Shown here: piece by piece, positions 36,590-47,807 of the stretch
How the letters are laid out: the number at the start of each line of letters is the position of its first letter
Numbering within the stretch: position 1 is the stretch's first letter
Source: Paramarasmius palmivorus
Taxonomy: Eukaryota; Basidiomycota; Agaricomycetes; Agaricales; Marasmiaceae
Direction of reading: 5' to 3'
Assembly (NCBI GenBank): GCA_037176845.1
Contig: JAYKXP010000114.1
Span: forward strand, 96,594-160,593
DNA: 64,000 bases
The notes under the pieces: model-generated
Seen by the model: the letters and a program-made list of their open reading frames with translations, nothing else
Database searches by the model: none
What the model was told of the DNA's origin: nothing
Translations under genes and position numbers: made by a program

Positions 36590-37586
36590 TTAAGCCTGAC
36601 CACGAAGCTTCCTGGCCGCATTGTCATTTGGCTGAGCATCGCCGAAACCGCAGCCACCATCCCGTTCTTGTGCGATGATAGCACCAGCGCACTTTCCGCT
36701 GTTGAACCCACAGCATCCAGAGGCACATTCGCCGTCGTTGGCACACGGGCCAGTGATGAATTGAGTACCAGGAGGCTTGCCACTTCCAGCAGCAGCACCA
36801 CCAGCACCGTTGTTGGCAGGGGGAGGAGTTCCGGGTGCTGCAGGAGCCTCGCCACGGAGCTTCCTGGCAGCGTTGTCGTTTGGTTGTGCGTCACCGAAAC
36901 CGCATCCGCCGTCACGTTCGAGGGCTACAATAGCACCAGCGCACTTGCCAGTGTTGAATCCACAGCAACCAGAAGCGCAATCAGCGTCACCCTGGCATGG
37001 ACCTGTAATGAACTGGGTTCCAGGGGCCTGACGGCCGCGGAGTTTCCTAGCAGCGTTGTCGTTGGGTTGTGCGTCGCCGAAACCGCAGCCACCATCACGT
37101 TCTTGTGCGATGATAGCACCAGCGCACTTTCCGCTGTTGAATCCACAGCATCCAGAGGCACATTCGCCATCGTTGGCGCAAGGGCCGGTGATGAACTGAG
37201 TACCAGGAGCTTGCCACTTCCGGCAGCAGCACCACCAGCACCGTTGTTAGCAGGAGGAGTGGCGGGGGCAGCGGGGGCCTCGCCTCGGAAGACTCTGGCA
37301 GCCCTGTCGTTGGGTTGAGGATCACCGAACCCACATCCACCGTCACGCTCTTGAGCAATGACGGGACCGGCGCATTTGCCACTGTTGAAACCACAGCAGT
37401 CGGAGGCGCAGTCTTTGTCACTTTGGCATGGGCCAGTGATGAATTGGGTACCGGGTGCTTGGCGAGGAATGTATGTGGCAGCAGCAACTAGATAAATGAT
37501 CAGTTTTCAGTCGGATTTCCGAAAAACATGCAAGACGTACAGTTGATGGTAAGGAGAGCGAGGAGGACAGTGAACTTGGCCATCAT
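36590..37586 (-). CDS. BAS2-like cysteine-rich secreted protein with four tandem repeats
   Basis: The start at 37586 gives a signal peptide (MMAKFTVLLALLTIN, then VAAATYIPRQA). Exon 2 (from 37487) holds four copies of a cysteine-rich unit: GTQFITGPC, then CASGCCGFNSGKCAG, then QERDGGCGFGD and NDNAARKLRG. This unit is the whole of the small secreted BAS2 proteins of ascomycetes, which were found in plant-infecting fungi; here it is repeated, with Ala/Pro/Gly-rich linkers (EAPAAP, NNGAGGAAAGSGK) between units 1-2 and 3-4. In the first linker AAGCTCCTGG replaces AAGCCTCCTGG near 37207, and this missing C shifts the frame after unit 1; units 2-4 are continuous to the stop at 36590. Role unknown; secretion is predicted from the signal peptide only. 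Confidence 0.8.
36600..37450 (-). repeat. Four direct repeats of a 150-bp cysteine-rich coding unit
   Basis: Units lie at about 37450-37300, 37195-37030, 37010-36850 and 36770-36600. Each encodes seven conserved cysteines. The second and fourth units are especially similar at DNA level. Confidence 0.75.
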
Positions 37587-38651
37587 GATTATAATGAATG
37601 TGTGGTTACGAAAAGTCGTCAAAGAGCTTGTAAAGTTGAAGAAATTGGTGATGAAAAGACACAAAGGCTCAGCCCTGCGAAGAATGAAAGGTGATGGAAA
37701 GAATGGACGATGCAATCGCTGGGGATTGAAGGACCATCCTTGAAGGTATTTATACCTCTCGGAGGCTCCACTTTCGCATGTATCTTCCCGTGGATGAAGG
37801 TGAAAGCGGTGAGTTCGGATGACAGTGGAACAAGCCACCTCATGATATGCTGGCAACCAGGCATAATCAATCATGATGTGCTTCTATCCGGGGGATATCT
37901 ATAACGTCAGGGAGGGTGAATTGCGATCCGCGTCTGCTGCCGCATTGATTTTCAGGTAGCCGAGTTCCCTGGTAAAACCTCAGCACTGGATTCCAGTCTG
38001 AACCGAGTCTGAACTGTTGGAATCTACATTAGCACAGCGCCGGCGCGACCGAGATCAACTAGTTGTTTGATACTTTGAGATGAATGTATGATGAAACTAG
38101 CGGATTAAACGGCAAAGCCGGAGTTGTCCCTGCGCAGGCGTTCCGAATCCGACGAGTTTCATCTCTCTCGAGGCAGTGTAGGGTTGGTAGCAAGATATGC
38201 ACCCCAAATTCATCGATTGTGCTTGGATATATTGAAGCATCCTTCTTGAATGATGAGTCTTGAAGAACTTGTCTGACTCGTAGCTATTACTATGCACAAA
38301 GTATTGGCACGATGACGACTACTGCAAAATTTGCGCACCATGTACATGGCTGGTTTTTAAGCCACTGCCCAACCCATTTTCGTGGCAGCATCACCAAGGA
38401 ACCCAGTTTACAACCTGCTCTCGTGCGTATGGGTAGTTGCCGAACGTCTGGTGAGCTTGAACAATGAAGTTGCTCGTCGTTGAATCAGAAATACAGACGC
38501 GTAACGTGATACATGCAGGGCTAATTAGCGCCGAACACTCAAGCACAAGCACCAGGGTCCAGTACTAGTAGCAAGGTACTAGATGCGTAAGATATATGAT
38601 AAAACCCTACAATATACGGAGAAGTGTAACAGGGTATAGATGTCTGTCATC
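37587..38651. other. Intergenic region, 1.07 kb
   Basis: Upstream region of the BAS2-like gene and 3' flank of gene D. No gene seen. Confidence 0.5.
37747..37754 (-). promoter_or_regulatory. TATA box of the BAS2-like gene
   Basis: TATAAATA on the minus strand, about 160 bp upstream of the ATG at 37586. Confidence 0.5.
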
Positions 38652-41600
38652 TCATGTCAGATCAATAACATCTACACGCGGCTTCTTCAACTTGGGCTGC
38701 CTTGCATCGCCCTCCAAAGACCGCTTCAACGAGCGTCGACTGTGACACAGTTGCAGCACCTCGTTTAGCTTTGCTTGGGACTCTGGGGTCGTAGCTTGAC
38801 GACGCAGTTTCTTGCTGACAAAGTTGACGAGATCTTCGGTGTTCTTCAGACTCAGGCTTTTCTTGCTTAAACTAACGGAAGACACCGTCAGACGCTTTAT
38901 ACAACCGAGTGCTGAACGAAGGTAGACTCACCAGTATATCAGGTCCCCAAATGGATCATAAGCAAAGGGAAGTGCTTCCTTGGCTGAAGCGCCATATACG
39001 TTATAGCTCTCAAGGAAGATCTCCGTAGCATGGCGAAAGGCGAGAGCCACAGTTTTCTTGATGTCCACATTTTTATCGATCAATTTCCCGAATCTCTTGG
39101 TCAGAAGGCACCAGTAATACTGCACTGCGCAGGGGCAACTTGCCCTTTTGCGGGTGTCCCACATCCGCTGAAATAATGTCGCAGGTACATCGGTAACGCG
39201 ATATTGGACACAAAGCTCGACGAGGGAAACGATAGGGTCGACATTGGCCTCGGAGACTCGATCACCGAAGGTATCGACCTTCTCTGCTACGGGAAACGGG
39301 TTCATCGTCCCGGCTATCCGTTGAAGGCAACCTTCAATGATGTCTGGAATGACCGTTCTGTCCAATTTGGACGATTTGCCTTGGTCAGATACGAGTTGGC
39401 TCAGGCGCGCTAGCATGGCTGACCAGATGTTCATATCATCGGGTTGAGCGGTATGGAGACGAGGTATAAGGCTATAAAGCTGTCAACTGCTTGTACACAA
39501 TAGAGGCACTGGATCACGCACACGTCTCGCAATGTCTGCGTAGGCTCCTTACAAGACTCCAGGTACTTGAAGGCCCACTCGATTTCATTTACTTGAAGCT
39601 TCGTGAACGCTCCCAGCAGTGCAGTGTCGCGCTGAGTTTCACACCATTGCCTCGCATTAGGATCGGTCGCAGTTTCAAGCAGTCGGTTGATCAACTGTTC
39701 ACGCATTCGGTTGGATGGCTCGCGAGAAAATGCTTCAGAGTACCTGCACCGGGCCAGTAGAACATCAGTATGATAGTGCATGAGAGTTCATGAAACGTAC
39801 ATGGGTTCAATGTCTTCCCAGTCGAACGCTTGGTACGCGTACACAAGACCGTCAACGCCGACGGTACGAAAGACCTGCTCAGGGCCGCAAATTTGCAAGA
39901 TGCGAACGAATAATTGAACGTCTTGCCAACGTTCCGCACATTGTCGTAGAGTATTTGCCGCCTGTTTCAGTCCATCCTTGTCCGATGAGGGCTTTCCCAC
40001 ATTCTTCTGCAACCAGTCCATGAGAAGTGGAGAGAGTTGTTTCTCTCTGGCAGTGGGTTCTTCTGAATCTGAATAGTCCGATGACAGCACAGCCATCGCG
40101 AATTCGGGAAAGCGAGCGGGCGAAATTTGGAATTGAAGGCGAGGAGAGCCTTTTGGGGAAACAATAAGAGCTTTGGCGGTGTACGCTGCACAGTTGACAG
40201 TTATCGATCAGTATACTGGGCCTCGGGGCACAAAAGCTATTGGCGCACATCGATGAAGCATTTTCTATGGACCTCGAATATCAGCGTCGTGTTGCATGCC
40301 CTTGATACTGCACGTACCTCCCCATATATTCGAATCACCTTTGAAGAACGGAAGCCGTTCAAGATGTCTCCTCTGCTAAAGATCGACTGATCTGAGCGAG
40401 ATATCTCCTTGAGTGCTGCGCCACTAGCCATCATTGGCATTCCGTCGAGAGCAACGACATTCGAGAGTGTTAATGAATGACCATCCACTCTCTCCATCTC
40501 TAAGTTATCCGGATTCTTGTCTATGGGGGCGTCGTAAGCGCAACCCCTGTAGACATTCTTGAATGAATAATAGTCTTCGGAATCTTCGGAGTCATAGTAG
40601 TCGCCCACGACACATCCTTTTTCTGTGTATGTTACGTCCGCAAAGTGTAGGTCGAATCCATACCCTTTGGCCCAGGGTGCTACACTCAGGAGGAAATCGA
40701 GATCTGTCCTGGTAAGAGATGAGGCCTGAAACAAGTCGTCTTCGGAATCAGAGTCGTGCTTGATTTTGCGATTCAAAAGACATAGGATGAGATCATTAGG
40801 GGAGGAAAGCCCCTGGGAGCCATCCAATGCTTTCCTCCAGGACCAAAATGTGTGGGAGAACGATGGAAGGCACGGGATTTTGCCCTTCCCTGTAAAGAGG
40901 AGTTCGTACTCTAATGAGACTACGAATCCAGCTTTTATAGGGTCGACTGTTTGTTGAACGCCAGTGTATAGACCAATGGTAGAAATAGTAAAGTCTCGAC
41001 CTTTGGTAACGAATTTCTGTTTCTTGCCTTGGTAAGTCAAGTGAACAGTCACACCAGAGCCGGACGTTGTTGGTAAGTAGACGGAGAGTGTACCACATCG
41101 ATGTCCGCCTGGAGATGTTCTGAGGATGCGAAGGCAAGTCAGAAAATTTCATACCTCAATCAAACAAAAGAAACATACCTTTCTTCACGTGCACCTTGAA
41201 TATACTTGTCCCTGACAACAATGTCAATCATCAGCGCTCGTCTGAGGACAACTGTACAAACTCGGTATTGGAACCACGAAGGTTGAGGGAAACCAAGCGC
41301 TTTTCCACAGAACCCGCTGTGCCCAAACTACTGAGAGTGGTGTGAAGTGGTGTGACGACGTTCTTGTCCAACCACTGCGTCCAGTATGAGTTTGAACAAG
41401 ATATCTGGGAATAGCTAAGATTCTCGCAGTTGAACGACACGATGTTACAACGTACTTGGTCACCAGGAACTTTCCAAACACCCGGACTATCGAGGGGAAA
41501 CGCGCGTGCAATCATGTCTGCGTGATGTTGCTCAACGGGCAGAGAGACATTTCCAACTGTGTTAATGGCCAGACCGGGATTGGGGCCATCGTTGTGCGCT

Positions 41601-41822
41601 TCTGAGTGATAGAATGCCCCGCGAGAATGATATAGATATATAGCATCTTCGAAAACCATCCTATGGTGTACGTGTCAATATGGAAAACGCGTCAGCAAAG
41701 GTAATACTTACCTTAATGTCAGTCACAGGAGGGGTGAGATGTGCATCGTGTTCTGCCTTCTTCCCCTTATATGATTCCCATTCTTGAATGTCGTATATAT
41801 CCGGTTCTTGTACGCAATCCAT
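38652..41822 (-). CDS. Gene D: oxygenase-family paralogue with truncated C-terminus and a frameshift
   Basis: Exon 1 (41822-41712) reads IQEWESYKGKKAEHD, the family start. Exon 2 (41660-41456) is 205 nt where A and C have 222, and its frame changes one base after DGF, before EDAIYLYHS and DGPNPGLAINTVGNVSLPV. Exon 3 (41404-41262) is the canonical 143 nt. Next come CGTLSVYLPTTSGSGVTVHL, IKAGFVVSLEYELLF, YTAKALIVSPKGSPRLQF, TLRQCAERWQDVQLF and RYSEAFSREPSN. The last exon runs from LRRQATTPESQAKLNEVLQL straight into RRSLKRSLEGD and the basic tail KLKKPRVDVIDLT. It thus lacks about 200 residues present in A, including the GCGCxxC cluster. It is probably decaying, although the internal deletion leaves the frame open. 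Confidence 0.72.
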
Positions 41823-42315
41823 GACAGTGCTGAGTAGAGGAGAAGGATGTGATGTGACTGCCCGTTACATGACGCGTCGGGCACAATAAATTTCTTGAAA
41901 ATCTGGCCATCGTTCGGTTCAGCATATCCCGGAAAATCCGCTCGAAAATCAGGATTCACCTCTTCTCAGTTGACGTCTAAAAATTTGGCTTGAAACACAA
42001 TAGACACGCCCATAATTTAGCTATTCAACCGAAAACTTTCCCCAACCAAGTTTTCTTGCGCAGCTGTTGAAGGACAAGGAACGACGGCAAATGCCGAACG
42101 GAGCAGCATAGCTTTCGTGGGAATCTGAAGTGCCGCCCGAGTGCGTTTTGACTTATGAGATCTCCAACTTGTCTCCAACTCTTGAGATTCCTGAGCTCAT
42201 TCTGAGAGGACCTGGAGCTCCTCGCGACCCGAAACACGCACATGGGAACCTGGCTTCCCCCTTGTTTTTCTTCTTACCTTCGTCATTGTCAGTTACAATA
42301 GAAACCGACGCGATA
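41823..42315. other. Intergenic region between gene D and fragment F
   Basis: Shared upstream region of two head-to-head family members. No separate gene seen. Confidence 0.45.
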
Positions 42316-42771
42316 ATGGACGCCTGGGATTCTTACAAAGGCCAGAAATCGGACGATGGGGAGACCACGGATATGACTTTGGTAGTCAATCTCCAGGTAT
42401 GGAAATTCTGCAAGCAGACACCAGCTAAATGACTCGACTATCACAGGAATGTTTAAAACATGCTTTAGCCTTCAAAGACGCCATTGCGCGCCGCGTCTTG
42501 TGGTCGATGGCAAAACCATTCATCTCCCCATGGACGATGATCACATTGAGAAGGTCAGAAACGCGTTCCAGTCCATAGGTAAAGGGATATGGGAAGATTC
42601 TGGTGATAAGGTATGGCATCCCAGTAAACGCTTTGAGCTATGATTAGGTACGCATTGGACCGAATAGATCAAAAAGCTCAAGTGGGTGTTGGAGGAAATA
42701 GAAGGGAAAAGGAATGTTTCTGAACTGTATGTCGTTTATAGTGACACCACCTCCAAGTCGACTGACTTCTA
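42316..42771 (+). pseudogene. Fragment F: 5' remnant of an oxygenase-family paralogue
   Basis: Exon 1 (42316-42396) encodes MDAWDSYKGQKSDDGE, matching the family start WGDYEGQN. After an intron (42397-42446), exon 2 begins ECLKHALAFKD like the family's EGFNSALSGEEF, then must change frame near 42485 to read APRLVVDGKTIHLPM, IEKVRNAFQSIGKGIWED and SGDK (cf. LGPIGLPL and WKFPGDK in A). A third block, KKLKWVLEEIEGKRNVSEL, follows, and the sequence stops near 42771. About 18 residues of the exon 2 block and everything downstream are missing. Confidence 0.6.
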
Positions 42772-43646
42772 AACTGAGTTTGATCGATGGGTAAGTTGTC
42801 GTGTCGACCATGCAACAAAAGGCTCACCTGCATTCCACATCACAGGAAAGAACACTCATACATAGTGAGGTGCTGTCTTTCTTTGGCGATCCACCGTGTT
42901 AATTTTGTCTTTGTAGCATTCACGAGCCACGTCCTCATCATTTCCGCCCTAGATTATTGACCTAATGCTACTTGCCCCTCTTATTTTTATGTTACCATCA
43001 CTTATTCGGCGATGACCCACCTTTAGCCTGTCCAGGCAGCACATTCCCTGTACCCTTACCATTCGTCATGAGTATTCCACCGCCTTCATCGTACATCTCT
43101 TTCCCGACGTTTCTCCCTACACTCTCCAGATTTGTCATGCTTGAAAATCGCTATCGGGATTCGGCCCTCGGGGCAAGGTTCACGCCTTCAAATCCGATTT
43201 GACCAAGGAACTACTTGTCGCATTTTTGAGCTTGAGGCTTCAGGTTACTATTTAGCTGTCCACGAAAGAGATGCCGTATTGGGCCTGTTGAGTAACAATG
43301 AGTGTCGTCGGTTCGTCGTCATCTGCGCCAGTGCCTTGCCATTGTGGGGTTGTGGAGAACTTGGATTTAGACTGAATGAGGCATGGGAAAATGTGACATC
43401 ACGCCAGCGCCATACTTTGCTACATAAGCAAGATTTGAAGCCAACCAACCCGCTCACCACTGCCGCCTTACATTTTTTCTCTTTTGACCCGCCCAACTCC
43501 TTGTCTTCTTCCCTCATAATCCCTGTATCCCTCATTCTCTAGAAATCTTTCAATACCCCCTCGATTTCGGGATATAAGTTTCCTGTTCGTCGACGACCTA
43601 CTTCAACCTACAGTGAACGCCAAGAACACCAAGTCTACGTACCGAA
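42772..43646. other. Intergenic region, about 870 bp
   Basis: A 136-codon frame at 43132-43542 has no recognisable domain, signal peptide or splice context. I do not call it a gene. Confidence 0.45.
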
Positions 43647-44530
43647 ATGCCAGTAATATGGGGTTTTGACCTTTCGGAAATGGAGTGGTCTGCCTTTGGG
43701 CATGCCAAAATGTTCGACAAGAAGTGGCATTTGAGGAGAGAGCGGTTTGGTATGTCGTTACCCTTCACGGTGAACAACGAGAATAGCTAATTCTTGATGT
43801 ACAGTGGTATACCAGCTCGCCATGCTCATTGGTCTTTCGGCAGAGTGTTGTGCGACGTACAGTCTCGCTAAATACGACAACCTTGCGGAGCATGTTAATT
43901 TCTGGTCGGGCGGTCGTGCAACATTACACAAAAATGACAGCTACAGTTCCTCAGTTGTCTCCATCATCTTTTGTGTGTTCGTTGCGACTCTGTATGGTGC
44001 CGACTTTTTCTTCCTGCTTTTCTTCCCGAGGAGACTGTACCCCAGATGGTACGTTTGGACGAAGGAGGCACTCGCAGTGATTATCACTGCAGGTATGTTT
44101 GCAGCGGCTTTGATGAGTACGGTACGAGTTCACATTTTTCCATTCAACGATGTCACATTACTGAGTCGAGCAATCAAAGATTGTGATTGCGACAAGATCC
44201 GCATATCTTACTGGCGTCTCTCAGGAGGAAGCAAGATCATTACTTGAACTTTTCTTCCGTCCGCCTCTCGAATACAAGACATGGGCCGTCAACATTGCTT
44301 GGATCGTTTTGATATGGCCAGCATTCCTCGCAACAGCAGCCAGGTGAGTACAAACTCTAGCCATCCCGAGGACGTCGAAGGCGTCATGCATCCTGTCACT
44401 CCGCATCCGCGGGAAGGTGTCCGCTTTTATCCGTAACACCATTGGAACTACGAAAAGCGATGTTCACACCTTCCCCGATCATCCCGGTGCACAAGTTGCT
44501 CTCGTTATATTTATTCATTCATGCCTATGA
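43647..44530 (+). CDS. Multi-pass membrane protein of unknown function
   Basis: Exons 43647-43749, 43805-44121, 44180-44343 and a last exon reading RVSAFIRNTIGTTKSDVHTF keep frame. The start is MPVIWGFDLSEMEWSAFGHA. Four hydrophobic segments are visible: MLIGLSAECCATYSLA, VVSIIFCVFVATLYGADFFF, KEALAVIITAGMFAAALM and VNIAWIVLIWPAFLATAA. The third exon opens IVIATRSAYLTGVSQEEARS. I infer a membrane protein of about 200 aa from hydrophobicity; no family was recognised. The 3' end is uncertain, since another intron could extend it towards 44810. Confidence 0.6.
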
Positions 44531-45138
44531 CCTCGGATCTAATGAAATGCTTTCTAGCACTGTACTCATGTTCGTCGCCGCTGAACACGATGCAACGCAT
44601 GGAACCGAGCCTCTAGATGAAAAGGCCCCCCGGTCGCATGCTATTGGAGATACTGGCTCGCCCTGAAAACACAGAGCTCTATGACAGAAAGGTGCGTCAT
44701 CTTGTTCTATTCAACGAGCATTGCCTGACTTGGCTTGACATTTCTTTGACGTCCAGGGGAAGGAGCATTATCTCCACAAGACGCAAACGAAAACCACGTC
44801 AGACTCCATAGAGCCTCCACCTATCAGACATTAGCTGTCTGCTTCACGAACCCGATACGAACAATTCTAAATATTCCGATTCTATAAACATGAAAAGACA
44901 TTCTTTTTACGTTCAACCACCACATACCTCGCCATTTACACACTATATTTGTACCTCTGCCCGGGCATTCGGTTGATCCTGTATATTGATTCTTTTTTTC
45001 CTTCTTGTGAGTATGTATGGTAGGTATATTTGCGTGTTTATGTACTGTACGCGACTTTGGTAATACGTATTGTCGGAGATGAAATACTAGCGAGACGTAT
45101 CCGAGACGCGCAGTACGCACTAAACCCAGACTCCCATC
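44531..45138. other. Intergenic region, about 600 bp
   Basis: Only short frames; possibly further 3' exons of the preceding gene (44440-44817), which I could not confirm. Confidence 0.4.
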
Positions 45139-46043
45139 ATGTCCACAACCAGTGGCAGCACTGAAGACTTCCTTTTCAAGCTGAACACCATGAACACGAT
45201 GTTGGATAGCATGAAAGCCATCCAGGATTCTATGAAGACCATCATCACTGACAAGGTCAAATCTTCCTCGCAGGGCTCATGTCTTGCTAAACCCTCAACT
45301 TCTTCGGTTTACAGGACGAAGAAATCGCAGAATTGAGCAAGAGAATCTTGGTATGGAACAACTCGTATTCTTCCTCCTTCTTCAAGATCTCCAGCTCGTA
45401 TAATCCCATTCAATCGGCTACCCGCTACAGGACCTGGAACAAGAACTCGTTGAACATAGATCCGAACAAGCACGTCTTACCGAACTCCTAGAACCTCTCG
45501 CTACTCTGAAGGAAAACATTCTCCAGAAGGAAGCAGAAAATGAAGAATTGAGAAGCCAAATCAAAGAAGCCCAGGTTCAAAGCACGGAATTCGACACCAA
45601 GAAAAAGCGGTTCATAGAGAAGTTGGTTGGGGCACTGGGGGAGGAGTATCCTGATAGTCTCAGCCAAATGCCTTTCCTCTCGCAATCTATGTCGCCAGTC
45701 ATGCGAAGATCTGCGACTATGCCGAGTTCTACTGGGAAGAGAACGTTGAAGGAGAATCGTACCCCGACCAAGTCCAAGAAATTGAAGAAGGAGGTGCGTA
45801 TTAGCCTCTTGACTCCTTCTCGCTGATTATTTCCTGTACTTTTAGGGTGCTTCGCCGCTGCTGAATCGTTCGGAAACGTTCAAGTCTTACGTGCCAACGG
45901 AAACACCAAGCCAACGATTGGGACTTTCGCCGCCTTTCCGCAGAGTTGCCTATGCATATACCTTGTCTCCTGTTCCGGATTCTGAAGACGAGAGGCAGGA
46001 TGAAACTGCGTCGGGCGTTGATCAGCTTGGTGGTGACCACTAA
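45139..46043 (+). CDS. Coiled-coil protein of unknown function (237 aa)
   Basis: Four exons with matching phases: 45139-45255, 45316-45351, 45431-45793, 45846-46043. The first half is a predicted coiled coil (LFKLNTMNTMLDSMKAIQD, EEIAELSKRILDLEQELVEH, KEAENEELRSQIKEAQ). The second half is Ser/Pro-rich with basic clusters (GKRTLKENRTPTKSKKLKKE, a possible nuclear signal) and ends ERQDETASGVDQLGGDH. No known domain was recognised. Nuclear or cytoskeletal roles would be guesses. Confidence 0.7.
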
Positions 46044-46452
46044 CATTCTTCAAGGGTGAGTTACCAGAATGTTCACTGAAGTCGTGTTTGACTCGCGCGT
46101 TCAGAACGGCTACTATGTGCAATAGGATCCACTTTATTCCCGTCAGACTCTACACGCTGTCTCTGTCCATTGTGGCTATCTTCTTCAAGTTGAATGCTGC
46201 GTTGTACCCCTCTCGCTGTCACATTATCCTCATATATTATCGGAATACGGCTGGCCTCATGTTCATTCTCCTTACCCACATCGTTCAGACGTCTGGTGGC
46301 TCCGGAAGTTTGTATTATTATAAGAACGTTGGACATCAGAAGTATGTTTTTGTGTCAAGTGAAGCGTGATGATTCTTTCGAACAGTCTATGTACCTGGTA
46401 AAAAAGATAGCACCGGGCTATATAAATAGATGTGATTCTACAATATATCGAC

Positions 46453-46896
46453 TCAAGGAGCTATCTTGCACGCTAAGTCTTCTGCCAAAGTCTCGGCGAA
46501 TCTCTGTGCCATGCAATCGATGGCATTAGACCCAGCCGGGCCAAGTACCTCACTATCGTCTATAACCCAGCTATCAACGAGTGGGCTATAATAGCACTGA
46601 ACATTTTGCCAAACGCCCATGCAGCCATCTGCAAACAGAACTTCTGTCAGTCGTCGAATCTCCTACAAAGATAGGAAAACCATACTTCTGACCCCCGGCG
46701 CATGCCAAGCGTCGCAAGCTGTGTGCATGTCGACGCCTGGTTTGGTGGTCAGGAACTCTACGCGATAGCGTTGCGCGCCGAGCTCATACCAGTTATTGGT
46801 GACTCTAGCCGAAACAAAGCAGTCGCTGCCGCCCGAGATAGGTGGAAGAGCACCGACAGCTTTGACGACTGCGGTGACAAGGGGATTGATCTGCAT
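46453..46896 (-). CDS. Duplicated 133-aa protein, copy 1
   Basis: Two exons, 46896-46686 (211 nt) and 46643-46453 (191 nt), are in phase. The product begins MQINPLVTAVVKAVGALPPI, has GSDCFVSARVTNNWYELGAQ and CDAWHAPGV, and ends with CMAQRFAETLAEDLACKIAP. The spacing of cysteines suggests a secreted or disulphide-bonded protein, and an upstream exon with a signal peptide may be missing since an AG splice acceptor (GTCCTAG) sits right before the chosen ATG. Function unknown. Confidence 0.55.
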
Positions 46897-47207
46897 TTCC
46901 TAGGACAAGAGCGCTGTATCGGTACTCCTTTATACTCAGAGTTCACCAAGTGGCAATGCTATCCCAGACCAGTGTACTTGGCCTTCTATGATTGTTCCAA
47001 AGAAACCTGTAGATATTTTGGCGAGATAAGGTTCCACCGCCCCTCTCGCTTTCGCGTTATCCTCATGTTATCGGAATACGACTGGCCCCATGTTCTACCT
47101 GTTCATTTGTGTGATGATTCTTTCGAACAGTCTATGAACCTGGTAAAAAAGATAGCACCGGGCTATATCATGATAAATAGATGTAATTGTACGAGAAGTA
47201 TATTGAC

Positions 47208-47654
47208 TCAAGGAGCTATCTTGCACCCTAAGTCTCCTGCCAAAGTCTCAGCGAATCTCTGTGCCATGCATTCGATAGCACCAGACCCAGCCGGGCCAGG
47301 TACCTCACCATCATCTATAACCCAGCTATCAACGAGTGAGTTATAATAGCACTGAACATTGTGCCGAACGCCTACGCAGCCATCTGCAAACAGAACTTCT
47401 GTCAGTCGTCGAATCTCCTACAAAGATAGTAGGAAAACCATACTTCTGACCGCCGGTGCATCCCAAGCGTCGCAAGCTGTGTGCATGTCGACGCCTGGTT
47501 TGGTAGTCAGGAACTCTACGCGATAGCGTTGCGCGGCGAGCTCATACCAGGCATTGGTGACTCTAGCCGAAACAAAGCAGTCACTGCCGCCTGAGATAGG
47601 TGGAAGAGCACCGATAGCTTTGACGACTGCGGTGACAAGGGGATTGATCTGCAT
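47208..47654 (-). CDS. Duplicated 133-aa protein, copy 2
   Basis: Exons 47654-47444 (211 nt) and 47398-47208 (191 nt), exactly the lengths of copy 1, and frame intact. It differs by scattered residues (for example AWYELAAQ for NWYELGAQ, and DAPAV for HAPGV). Both copies being open argues that the protein is or was recently under selection. The same caveat on a missing 5' exon applies. Confidence 0.55.
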
Positions 47655-47807
47655 TTCCTAGGACAAGAGCGCTGTATCGGTACTCCTTTATACTCAGAGT
47701 TCACCAAGTGGTAATGCTATCCCAGACCAGTGTGCTTGGCCTTCTATGATTGTTCCAAAGAGACCTGTGGATATTTTGGCGAAATAAGGTTCTACCGCGA
47801 GGCGGAT

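Larger units (their letters stand above)
46206..47803. repeat. Tandem direct duplication, about 0.8 kb per unit
   Basis: Unit 1 (about 46206-47037) and unit 2 (about 47038-47803) match over most of their length with scattered substitutions. Unit 1 has about 90 bp (46273-46365) absent from unit 2. Each unit carries one copy of the same small minus-strand gene. Confidence 0.85.

Noticed and set aside
36668..37318. Long open frame on the plus strand, 216 codons
   Set aside because: It is antisense to the BAS2-like gene. Its length comes from the repeated, GC-biased cysteine-rich units on the other strand.
43132..43542. 136-codon plus-strand frame
   Set aside because: No recognisable domain, signal or exon context; left as intergenic.
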